Origin: Nothopassalora personata
Lineage: Eukaryota > Ascomycota > Dothideomycetes > Mycosphaerellales > Mycosphaerellaceae
Length of the DNA stretch: 64,000 nt
Reading direction: 5' to 3'
Assembly: GCA_033816765.1 (NCBI GenBank)
Contig: CM066292.1
Coordinates: 5,270,001-5,334,000 of the forward strand
Shown here: in pieces, positions 11,301 to 19,148 of the stretch
How positions within the stretch are numbered: position 1 is the stretch's first letter
Layout: each line of letters starts with the position of its first letter
Notes under the pieces: model-generated
The model's input: the letters and a program-made list of their open reading frames with translations, nothing else
What the model was told of the DNA's origin: nothing
Databases searched by the model: none
Position numbers and translations under genes: made by a program

Positions 11301-11700
11301 ATCTACCCTACGCTACGTATAAGCCCATTCGAGATAGCGTATAGTTAGAGACCTAAGATTACCCTAATACCTATAGGATCTCGAGGCGAGATCCGGGAAG
11401 GGGAGGTACTAGTAGCGGTAGACTTAGTTAACCGTATACGAGAGATACGCGCTACGCTTACGAAGCGTTAGGAAATCGTAGTAGCCGATTAGACTCGCTA
11501 CTATAATAAGACTCATAAGGCTAAGAGCTATCGCGTAGGCAACATAGTCTTATTATCTACGAAGAACCTAAGGTTAGCATTACCGAAGAAGAAGATAGGT
11601 CCGAAGTTTATTAGACCGTACCGCATTATCGACGCTATCGGTTCGTAGGCGTACCGCCTAGTACTACTAGCCGACTTAAGAATTCATAATGTATTCTATG
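8385..11700 (+). pseudogene. G1 pol: protease, RT, RNase H, integrase (RIP-degraded)
   Basis: One continuous frame, broken almost only by TAG/TAA. The protease remnant is TFLLDNGVDLSLVSYEYI, where DNG stands for DSG. RT motifs are [26 protein letters not shown] and YLDNILIYS at 9444, whose second catalytic Asp is now Asn (GAC to AAC). RNase H: TRVKTDALGFAIIGIIS and TEYNYKTYN. The LADTLSRR linker precedes the integrase, with zinc-binding and catalytic core at about 10600-11350. All domains are in chromovirus order. Not functional. Confidence 0.8.
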
Positions 11701-11910
11701 TATCCCTCCTCGAGCCGTACGCGGGTAGCGAGAAGGATAGAGGCACTATAGCTCTCGCGAATAAGGACGGGGAATATAAAGTAGAGGTAGTGCTAGGAAA
11801 GCGTAAGTATAAGGGTAAGGTGCAGTACCTAGTACGATAGAAGGGCTAGCTAGAAGAGTACGATAGCTAGGAGCTAGCATAAGGACTCGCGAATGCTACG
11901 CGTATAGTAG
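11700..11910 (+). pseudogene. G1 chromodomain remnant
   Basis: C-terminal to integrase: EYKVEVVLGKRKYKGKVQYLV, then KG, LEEYDS and ELA separated by TAG codons where Trp/Gln are expected. This matches the chromodomain pattern that targets chromoviruses to marked chromatin. It places G1 among chromoviruses. Confidence 0.75.
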
Positions 11911-12319
11911 CCGAATATAAGGCGTTAGCGAAGACGGTATAAGCCGGCGGAAGGATCCGCGAAGGCTACGCGTATAGTAGTCGAATATAAGGTGCCTACG
12001 AAGGTAGTATAAGGCGCTAAAATAAGGGTATAGGTTATGCATTTAGACCTTAACCCTTCGGTAGCTAGATATAAGGACCTCTACCCCCGATAGTAAACTT
12101 AGCTATAACTAGTATAGAAGACACTAACCTATAGTGTCTTCTATCGGACTAAAAGGCTCGCTTACTTAGTCGAGTAAACACCCCCGATAGTAATAACATT
12201 AGAGAGGGAGGTAAGGAGAGAGAAGAGTAGAGAGAAGAGTATTCATTTTAAAAATAAACTTTTATAGGCGCACTACGGCGCCACGTAGACAGAAGATAGG
12301 CGCGTAGTAGGCGGCTAAC

Positions 12320-13100
12320 ATACGCGGAGCGCGCGATTACTCGTTATTACCCTCGTTATTATCCTCCTTATTATACTCGCCCCGTAGGGCTAGTAGTAAG
12401 AAGGCCCTATCGGCCGCGGTAGTATCGATATTTCTAGCCTATAGGAACTATAACTACGGTTAGCATAGGACACGTATACGATACGTATAGTACTTATAGT
12501 ACGGCCGAGCTCGAAGAGCCTATTAAGGGCCCTATTCTACTCTTACTATAGAACTACGGACGTAGTAGCGGCGGCGGCGGAGGAGGGGGTAGTAGTAGTA
12601 GAGGCGCCGGCGGAGCGTACGCGGGTGTCCCCTATACGCTTATTCTTATAGGTAGAGAACTGCCTCTTAGCCTAGGAGGAGGTTAGCCGATTTATATAGG
12701 GAGCGATAGTACGCCGTACACGGCGAGCGTAGGGAGCGCTAGCGAGGCGTAGCACTTACCTCTAGGATCTACTCGCCTAGCTAGGTATAGAGCTCGTACT
12801 ACTAGTCTAGAGCATCCTACTCTTACTTAGTAATAGGGTTACTAAGTCCCTAGATAAGCTTATCGCGCTAGGCGCGAGCGGCGCGTAGGCGAGCTACTAG
12901 CTACGCGATAGCGACGCTAGTGTTACTAACGTAGGGGTACCTAATGTCTCTATAGCGCCTATACTTCTTAAGTAACTTACCGGTAGTAACACTATTATAC
13001 GTATCCTACTCGTCTACTATACTATTAGTAAGCGCATCGTAAGCGAAGAGCGTAGCGAATACTTACTAGGTACGAAGTATAGTAGATAGCGTATATATAT
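12320..13100 (-). pseudogene. Antisense ORF in the G1 3' region (RIP-degraded), unknown protein
   Basis: On the strand opposite gag-pol, one frame reads AYDALTNSIVDE, NSVTTGKLLKKYRRYRD, RYPYVSNTSVAIA, LVARLRAARA, RDKLI and GLSNPITK, separated by TAG codons where Gln is expected. A clearly related frame lies in G1b at about 59150-59980 in the same relative position. Protein similarity persists although the DNA has diverged, which suggests the frame was once coding. A proline or GCC-type low-complexity segment follows. I recognise no family. A captured host gene fragment or an element-encoded accessory protein are both possible. Confidence 0.5.
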
Positions 13101-13626
13101 CTTAATGTCGGTACCTAGGCGCCTAGCTAGTAAGGACTTAGGGGTCTACGGCCCTAGTGCGCTAAACTTACGCTTCGCTAGCGTATCTAGTGCGCCGAGC
13201 GCGCTAGACATCTATGCTAGTAGTACTAGTAATAGTGTTAGTAGTACTAATAGGCCCCCTATAAGGGCCTCCTAGCGGAGCTAGTCTTAGATAGCTTCCT
13301 CTAAAGCTATAGTAGTATAGGCGGGTCGCTAGGTAGTCGCTAGCGAGGAGCTAGTAGATCGCTAGTAGTACGGGTATAGTGCGCTACGAGAACGTAGTAT
13401 AAGGAAAAAAGAAGGAAAAGGAGGGAGAGGGTACGCTTCTTAAACCCTCGAGTTAGTTAACCCGGCAACTATAACTTTACACCTACCTATACTACGATAA
13501 CAACACGTATAAGACCCGTAGGCGGGTCGTACAGTAACGGAATCTACGAGAAGTAGATAGATTACTTATATAGAAATCTCCTAAAGCCGCGAGCTAAGGG
13601 TAGCTCGGCCTAGAAGGGGAGGCAGT

Positions 13627-13824
13627 TATAAGGGTAGCCTATAGCTAACCCTTACATATAATACGGCTATGCCCGGCTTAGCATACCGTACGTAACGCGT
13701 ATACGTACACTAGGAGACGCGTATAGCGTCTATAGAAGAAAGTAAGCTTTAGTTTATCTACGATTAGAAGATTATAAGCGTGCTATACATTACGACATCC
13801 CCTTATAGTCTTACGGCCCTAATA
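13627..13824 (+). repeat. G1 3' LTR
   Basis: 198-bp partner of 6939-7136. Preceded by a polypurine tract (about 13614-13626) and followed by the GAATC target duplication. Confidence 0.88.
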
Positions 13825-13829
13825 GAATC

Positions 13830-14058
13830 CTAGGAATAGGTCTAAGAAGGGTAAAGACACCCTAAAGGATAGGGTAAAGAAGGTAAAGGGCAGTAAATCC
13901 TATAGGAAGAGGATTGCTATAGCAATTAATAACTAGTTAGACTTATTATCTAATTAGGAGTATAGCTCTAATAGTAATAGGGACTAGAGATAACTATATA
14001 GGAGGTCTAGAGCAGCTATTACAGTTATATAAATAGTGTATATAGGAAGGATAGTAGC
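13830..14058 (+). pseudogene. C1 gag/protease junction, middle fragment
   Basis: Continues the C1 frame after the G1 target duplication: NPRNRSKKGKDTLKDRVKKVK, then RKRIAIAINN and RRSRAAITVI. It ends at the GTAGC target site of G2. It is the basic linker between the Gag zinc knuckle and the protease. Confidence 0.6.
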
Positions 14059-14219
14059 TGTAAGGGTACCTACTTAGGTAGTACGAAGTTGTTAGATAAG
14101 CTATCTAAGAGGTGCGCGAGGCGCGAGAAGTTAATATATAAGCCGAGGCACGCGGGTCGGCCCGGGCCCGGTTACGTAACTTACTACGTTCACTCGCTAT
14201 ACGGCTATAGGCCGTTACA
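14059..14219 (-). repeat. G2 3' LTR
   Basis: 161 bp, more RIP-mutated than its partner. The palindrome GTCACGTGAC of the right LTR is here GTTACGTAAC (14171-14180), exactly what C-to-T at CA on both strands gives. Confidence 0.88.
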
Positions 14220-14794
14220 CTACCCCCCCTTTAAAACGGTCACTCCTATATGCCGTATTACCTATCACCTTGCTATAGGCGTGTGCGAACGCTATATTAT
14301 CCTCTAATTTACTGTTTATTGCGTCGTCGTCGTCTAGGCCCGCGCTATGCGCTTCCACCGCTCTATCTCGGTCGCTAACTTAGCCTATATAGGATATGTT
14401 ACGCTAGCTACAACGGTAAGCGAACTCCGCGAGAGAGCTCGTTACATCGGCTGTTACTTAGGTTACTAAAGAGCTACGGGGCCCTATATTAACTTACGCT
14501 AATAGTACCGTCGCAGTTACCGTACTAAGGGAAACTTAATGCCCGTTTCGCGTGTGACTCGTACCTTGCTAGTCATCGGTTACCTTTATAGGCGCTATGC
14601 CTAGCGGGTTATTATCTTTATACGGGCCGTTACCTTCTACTAGAAGAGCCGTAGGCACCTATACGATTAATTCGCGTAGCCCTCCTACGGTTACTAGGTT
14701 AGACGTAATTATCGTAGCGCTAAGGGCGCCCGCGTTATTAGATGGTACTTCCTCGTTCGTAATCTATCCTAGCGGTAGTATAAAGCCGGCTAGT
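14220..14794. other. G2 3' untranslated remainder
   Basis: Internal G2 sequence between its left LTR and the BG1 insertion. Frames of up to about 87 codons exist on the plus strand, but no domain is recognisable on either strand. Confidence 0.4.
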
Positions 14795-15171
14795 AATGTC
14801 TACCAACCACCCTATGTAGGCCTGTCCGAGTTGTGGTGGTATGGAGCGGTGCTTGCGTAAGCAGGGGTATTTGCCGGTCCTGGGACCGGGAAATCAGGTC
14901 ACGTGACGAGCAGCGCAGTAGCCAGATAAAACAAGAGGATTGGCGGACCCTAAACCCCTATACCCTCTACTCGAGAGGTATGAATTGAATTGTTGCCTTG
15001 ATGCTACGCTTACAATACTCAACTGCGCAGTATATATCTCAATGGCCATACCAGGTCCTGCTGGCTTGCCCAAATGTCCAATCAAACCTAAATGAATTTG
15101 GGCAAGTTGGACCCAAGGGACCCCTTCCCAAACCCAAACCCAAGGTCAACACAACCCATTAGTCGTCAATA
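14795..15171 (-). repeat. BG1 3' LTR
   Basis: 377-bp repeat identical, as read, to 26054-26430. Contains TATATAT (15031-15037), GTCACGTGAC (14898-14907) and an imperfect copy of the 26-bp palindrome (14869-14894). Confidence 0.93.
14869..14907. promoter_or_regulatory. Palindrome plus GTCACGTGAC module, left LTR
   Basis: Near-perfect GC-rich inverted repeat (ATTTGCCGGTCC/TGGGACCGGGAAAT) followed after three bases by the 10-bp palindrome GTCACGTGAC, an E-box or CDEI-like bHLH site. The same arrangement recurs in the right LTR and, on the other strand relative to the element, before ORF2. Confidence 0.6.
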
Positions 15172-15190
15172 TATCCTCCCCCATTACGAA
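15160..15190 (-). other. BG1 polypurine tract
   Basis: On the minus strand AATGGGGGAGGATA directly precedes the LTR start TATTGACG. This is the usual primer for plus-strand DNA synthesis. Confidence 0.65.
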
Positions 15191-15644
15191 CCTGTCCTCA
15201 GGTTCCAAAGCAGTAAGCCCGGGCCTACCATTCAGCTTGACATACAAGATGTCAGGCAATCCGTGATGGTGACGTCAATAATCCGCGACTCGCGCCCGTC
15301 GCACTGCGTTGACGTATGCCACGAGACTGGCGAGGGGTTGGGCAGCTATGTCAGCATCAATCGAACAGGCCAGATGGTCGAACAATGTAAGCGCCATTCA
15401 TGAGACAAGTGAGTGTCAGTACCAGTAACCTGATAAATCCAAAGACGAGTCCATCGCGTGGCCAGAAAGTGAGTCAAGGGAAGATAAGTGACCATAAGAA
15501 ACAAGTAAGATCTAAGGACCAGAAGCACCCGTACCCGAAGCATCAACCAGAACCAGAACCAGAATCAGAACCAGAAACCCATAGGCTACAGCTGTAGCCG
15601 GAAATCAACCAGAAACCAGGAGCCCATAAACCCGCACCAACCAC
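15190..15644. other. BG1 3' untranslated region with AACCAG-type microsatellite
   Basis: Non-coding segment between the ORF2 region and the 3' LTR. Contains a short imperfect run of AACCAG/AGAACC hexamers at about 15543-15615. No other structure recognised. Confidence 0.5.
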
Positions 15645-15990
15645 TCAGTTCCACTCATTCTCACACAACTCCTTTGTCCAGACCCACTCGTTGTCGTGGC
15701 CAACACCAATCTCACTAGACGCGTCCCCAAGTGGCTGGTTGGTGAAGTTCCCATGGTAGTTGCGGAAGACGCTCTCATCACGCCCTTCGCTTGTGAAGCA
15801 CATCTGCTCGAGAGCAGTGACCAAGCTGAGCTGCTTGTCCATCAACTTCACAGCTCGGACGCGCCATTCATGCATCTTCTTGTGGAAGAGCTCCGAGTCT
15901 GGGCGGACCGCAGCATCAAGCCACCTTCTAGCATCAAGGATGACTTCGTTGTCGTTCCAGGACTTCAAACCCGCTAGGGCATCGGACAGG
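15645..15990 (-). CDS. Likely frameshifted C-terminal extension of BG1 ORF2
   Basis: In the -1 frame relative to ORF2, an open stretch overlaps the ORF2 end and runs to TGA or equivalent at 15645. It contains LSDALAGLKSWNDNEVILDA and KKMHEWRVRAVKLMDKQ. It has protein-like composition (Trp, charged helices) and directly extends the ORF2 C-terminus if the reading frame slips back one base in the CCCC run at about 15990-15993. It could be a one-base deletion in this copy, a programmed -1 shift, or an assembly error. It has no start codon of its own in a good context, so a separate gene is less likely. Confidence 0.5.
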
Positions 15991-18547
15991 GGCTGATGCC
16001 ACTGAGGTGTACGGCCGCAGGGAAAGGATGGCCAGGTACTGGGCGTCGATACTCAAACCCTGCAGCGCTCTCACTTGGCGTCTTGAAGTCACGATGGAGG
16101 TCCATCACCTGGTGCATGCTCCAGCTTCTCTGGAGTTCAAGATAGTCATCGTCGCGGATCGCGATAAAGCAAGGGTCAATCTGACGCAGCGTCTTCTTGT
16201 GTGCGGCCTGCCTCATTGGAACGCCTGCAGTGGTCACCCGCATTTGCCCAGCGCTTAGGTCCTCTCTGAACCAGCTGATGCTGTTCTTGCTCAGGTAATT
16301 CTGAACCCCAACCGAGAAGAAACGCTTAAATCGGCCGTCTTCTATGCAGTCGTTGATCTGGCACCACTGGATGAACTCTGCAGCATTCCCTTGCTTATGA
16401 AAACCGTGTAAAAACTCCGGCCCACTGGTGCCCTCTGAGTCAAGAGAGTACAGCATGTTGAGCCGGTTGCTAGTCCAGTAGTTTTCAATTTCGAGGTTCA
16501 AGTCGACCCCAGCATGCTGCACCATGGTGTTCGCATCACCCCCCTGATGAGCCCTGTCAAAGCTGAAAATCGTAGGCCTGGGGAAGGAGATGAACCGAGT
16601 GCAGTGTTGAGGGTGCAGCGCCACTTGCAAGAGCCACAGCCCGGGGTCTTGTCGCATGATCTGTTGGCTCAGAGAATACCACATGTTCTGGCAGACGCCG
16701 CCGTTGCTGACCTTGTTCAACTCTCGCAGGTGCCATCGGTACACGTCGAATTCTCGACTCATCATCTCTCTGACTGTTTTAACCCGCGGCGCTAGTTCAG
16801 CGTCATTGTACCAGTACAGCATGTTGCCATTGATGTAGGTACCGGTGCCATCGAGATCGGCTTGGTCAGCTTCATCAATGCCAAATTTGTCGAGGATCTG
16901 ATTGTAGTTGGCATGCGTGACGATGCCACTCGTGGTGCCGGCTTTGCCTCGAACACGGAGGCAGCCAAGCGGGTTGACAGTCTTCTGACCACGCTTGTCA
17001 GGGCGAAACCACGACCCATTCTTCACCTTGATAGCTGAAAAACTCTTGCCTTCAAAGAGCCAGTCTTGGACCTTGAGCGCGCGCTCACACAGGGTATTGG
17101 TGGTGATACCGGGATTCGTGACGAAGTGGAGGGCCTTGTGGCAGAAATCTCGGACATGCTGATCGCACATCACAGCGCTAACCTTGCCATCCCTCTCAAG
17201 AACCTGCGAGACCGCATATTCGAGCATCTCAAGGCCCGCCATCCGGTGCTCAGGTAGCCAGTCAATGCCATCCACATCAATCGAGTTCCTGAACTTGATG
17301 CCACAGTACCGCTCATTGCAGGTGCAGTTGGCGCGCTTGATCCGGAGGGCCTCGTCTTCCTGCAGGATCTGATCCTTGAAGACTGATACATCCCTGATCA
17401 CAGCCGAAGGTGACATGGTGAGTATCGGATTGCCACCCTCAGTCAGGGCCGGAGTGGATCGTGGGGTGCCAACCGGTGTACCCAGCGGACTGCCTTCGCG
17501 TATGGGTGCGCCGTCCAGCGTTCGGTTAGGCGAGGATTGAGCAGGCGCAGTCATGCCCTCACCTATGCTCTCGCTCATGCGGAGCTGCTCAAGTCGACTC
17601 GACTTGCGACCGCCTCTCGATGGGACTGCAGGCTGGGTAGAGGCTGGTGGAGTTGGCGTGGTAGTCTTTGCACGTCCTTTGCCTTTGCCACCCGGTGGTG
17701 GCTGAGTCTGTTGCTGGCCAGATGGTCCAGGTTGACCTGTGCTGTCCTCTGGGGACGCGGACTTCTCAGTGATAGTACCCTCCATGAAGTATGGAAGGCC
17801 ATCCTCATAGACGGCTAGGCGGTGTCTTCTGATGATCTCCCTGCTCTCAGCCGACTGCGGATCAATGCTGCGTGCTTCAGCCTCCCTGTCGCACCGGGTA
17901 AGATCACCAGGCTCCAGAATTCGCTTGCGATCTATGCCCCTGCGGCCGATCCTCATACGCCAGATCAATGCCCTCTGAATTCTGCCAACAGCCTTGCTGT
18001 AGTCTGGGTACTTGTTGATGAAGGCCGTGAACTGGCGGCGCCCACTGTCAGTGCTGCAAAGCTCGGAGATGACGCGTCGATCAAGAATCTTGTTGTCCAT
18101 CTGCTGTGGCCAGTGGCGGGTAAGCGTGGCGCGAAGAGTCCTCTCTCGGTTACGAATCTCTGAACCGGTCTTGCGAATCTTGCTGACGATGGGAAACAAG
18201 ACATCGAGCTTCCTGTTACCAAGGAATTCATCCTGGTAGGTCTTGCCCATGCCGCTCTCAACTTCCTCGAAAAACAGGTCAACCCAGACGGAGCAGTCTT
18301 CGAACACCTTCTCGAAGCCCTTGCAGAAGTCCTTCAACACCTCAACCCGCTTCTGAGGACTGAGCTCTCGGAACATGACATTAGCGGCGGACTTCGGCGT
18401 GTTCGTGTTGGCAAGGACATGCTTGACGTTGTCCGGCAAGCGAAGGGACTCGAACAAGGTCTGAGGTGGGCGGGTGAGCCCAGTAACAGTGCTAGTGAGC
18501 GCTGTGCTCGAGCCAGCCGGGCGTGACGATGGACCAGCTGAAGCCAT
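15974..18547 (-). CDS. BG1 ORF2, 857-aa protein of unknown function
   Basis: Long open frame in the same orientation as gag-pol, between pol and the 3' LTR (the env position). Residues 1-35 are Ser/Thr-rich. Residues 35-265 look helical and folded (FKDFC-like KDFCKGFEKVFEDCSVWVD). About 265-375 is a disordered, basic linker (GGKGKGRAK, RGGRKSSRL), possibly nuclear-localising. About 385-857 is a second folded region with a cysteine cluster near residue 405 (NCTCNERYCGIKF) and many Trp and His residues. There is no signal peptide or membrane segment, so it is not a classical envelope. I recognise no polymerase, protease, chromodomain or DNA-binding family. Roles such as anti-silencing factor, RNA-binding protein or captured host gene are speculation. 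The frame probably continues beyond its stop. Confidence 0.85.
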   Translation of the reverse strand: MASAGPSSRPAGSSTALTSTVTGLTRPPQTLFESLRLPDNVKHVLANTNTPKSAANVMFRELSPQKRVEVLKDFCKGFEKVFEDCSVWVDLFFEEVESGMGKTYQDEFLGNRKLDVLFPIVSKIRKTGSEIRNRERTLRATLTRHWPQQMDNKILDRRVISELCSTDSGRRQFTAFINKYPDYSKAVGRIQRALIWRMRIGRRGIDRKRILEPGDLTRCDREAEARSIDPQSAESREIIRRHRLAVYEDGLPYFMEGTITEKSASPEDSTGQPGPSGQQQTQPPPGGKGKGRAKTTTPTPPASTQPAVPSRGGRKSSRLEQLRMSESIGEGMTAPAQSSPNRTLDGAPIREGSPLGTPVGTPRSTPALTEGGNPILTMSPSAVIRDVSVFKDQILQEDEALRIKRANCTCNERYCGIKFRNSIDVDGIDWLPEHRMAGLEMLEYAVSQVLERDGKVSAVMCDQHVRDFCHKALHFVTNPGITTNTLCERALKVQDWLFEGKSFSAIKVKNGSWFRPDKRGQKTVNPLGCLRVRGKAGTTSGIVTHANYNQILDKFGIDEADQADLDGTGTYINGNMLYWYNDAELAPRVKTVREMMSREFDVYRWHLRELNKVSNGGVCQNMWYSLSQQIMRQDPGLWLLQVALHPQHCTRFISFPRPTIFSFDRAHQGGDANTMVQHAGVDLNLEIENYWTSNRLNMLYSLDSEGTSGPEFLHGFHKQGNAAEFIQWCQINDCIEDGRFKRFFSVGVQNYLSKNSISWFREDLSAGQMRVTTAGVPMRQAAHKKTLRQIDPCFIAIRDDDYLELQRSWSMHQVMDLHRDFKTPSESAAGFEYRRPVPGHPFPAAVHLSGISPCPMP

Positions 18548-18575
18548 GATAACTAGGATTCACTATCAGTGAGAT
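18548..18575 (-). other. Possible 3' splice site just upstream of ORF2
   Basis: On the minus strand CTCAC, a fungal branch-site-like motif, is followed by GATAG and CCTAG; the latter lies 5 nt before the ORF2 ATG. This would allow ORF2 translation from a spliced subgenomic mRNA. Donor not established; a GTAAGC in the 5' LTR near 26275 is one candidate. Confidence 0.3.
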
Positions 18576-19148
18576 CGTAAGAGCTGGCTATCTCGTGGTG
18601 CCACTCTGGAGTGTTGGTAAGCTTTGAAAGCTTGGTATCGGGGTGGGCTTTGAAGGTCAAGGTCGTGAAGAGAGAGAGGCCAGAGAACCGTCTGATGTGT
18701 GGTGGTAGGTGGATGTGTTGGTGGTTCTGGTGATGGTGCTAGTGTTTGAAGAAAAAGAGAGGAAGTAGCAGGCAGAGAGCTGCGCTTAAGGATGCCTCTC
18801 AGCGTATGTCCCTGTGACCGTTGCAAGGCAGCAGCGCCGAGACCGGTCTCATAAGTGGCAAGAGCAGTGCCATTGAGATCACACTGAAGGTCCGATGGCC
18901 CTGCATGTGACCGAAAACCAGTGCTGGTGACCACCTAGGTGAGCATTCGGCAGGGGGCATGCCACGCTGTCACGTGATCCGATTTACCGGTCCCGGGACC
19001 GGTAAATGTGACTCTACTAACTGAGGTCCAACCAAGGCAAGAACACCCCATGAAGTGAAGTCCAGATAACCGAATCGGCTTAACAAACTGAAGGGCATGC
19101 GCAACACATGCCTAAGGGAAGTGAACTCCGTACGCCATTGCCAACTGA
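18576..19148. other. BG1 pol-ORF2 intergenic region
   Basis: About 570 bp between the Gag-Pol stop and ORF2 holding the perfect 26-bp palindrome module (18969-19007). A 122-codon minus frame (18566-18934) is Pro/Ser/His-rich with no recognisable domain and is probably leader. The gap may contain an internal promoter or the 3' splice region for ORF2. Confidence 0.5.
18969..19007. promoter_or_regulatory. Perfect 26-bp palindrome with GTCACGTGA box before ORF2
   Basis: Positions 18982-19007 form an exact inverted repeat with half-site ATTTACCGGTCCC. GTCACGTGAT is at 18969-18978, three bases away. It is the same module as in the LTRs but inverted relative to the element. It lies about 420 bp upstream of the ORF2 start codon, compatible with a protein-binding site or promoter element. 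Confidence 0.6.

Larger units (their letters stand above)
6939..13824 (+). mobile_element. G1: RIP-degraded Ty3/gypsy chromovirus
   Basis: Complete nested element of 6886 bp. LTRs at 6939-7136 and 13627-13824 (198 bp each) are bounded by a perfect 5-bp target duplication GAATC (6934-6938 and 13825-13829). Order on the plus strand: LTR, gag, protease, RT, RNase H, integrase, chromodomain, a 1.5-kb 3' region with an antisense frame, polypurine tract (AAGGGGAGGC) and LTR. LTR ends TATAAGGG...CCTAATA fit TG...CA after RIP. It is inserted in the C1 gag. The pol frame is interrupted by many TAG/TAA codons and is dead. Confidence 0.9.

Noticed and set aside
14869..14907. CRISPR-like or prokaryotic operator interpretation of the palindromes
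   Set aside because: Copies are dispersed rather than arrayed with spacers, and the context is a eukaryotic LTR element.
14894..15085. 63-codon ORF in the LTR (also at 26153-26344)
   Set aside because: Appears twice only because the LTRs are identical. It overlaps promoter-like signals and has stops in the BG2 LTR not needed for any protein.
18566..18934. 122-codon ORF between pol and ORF2
   Set aside because: Low-complexity Pro/His/Ser composition and no domain. More likely part of the ORF2 leader than a gene.
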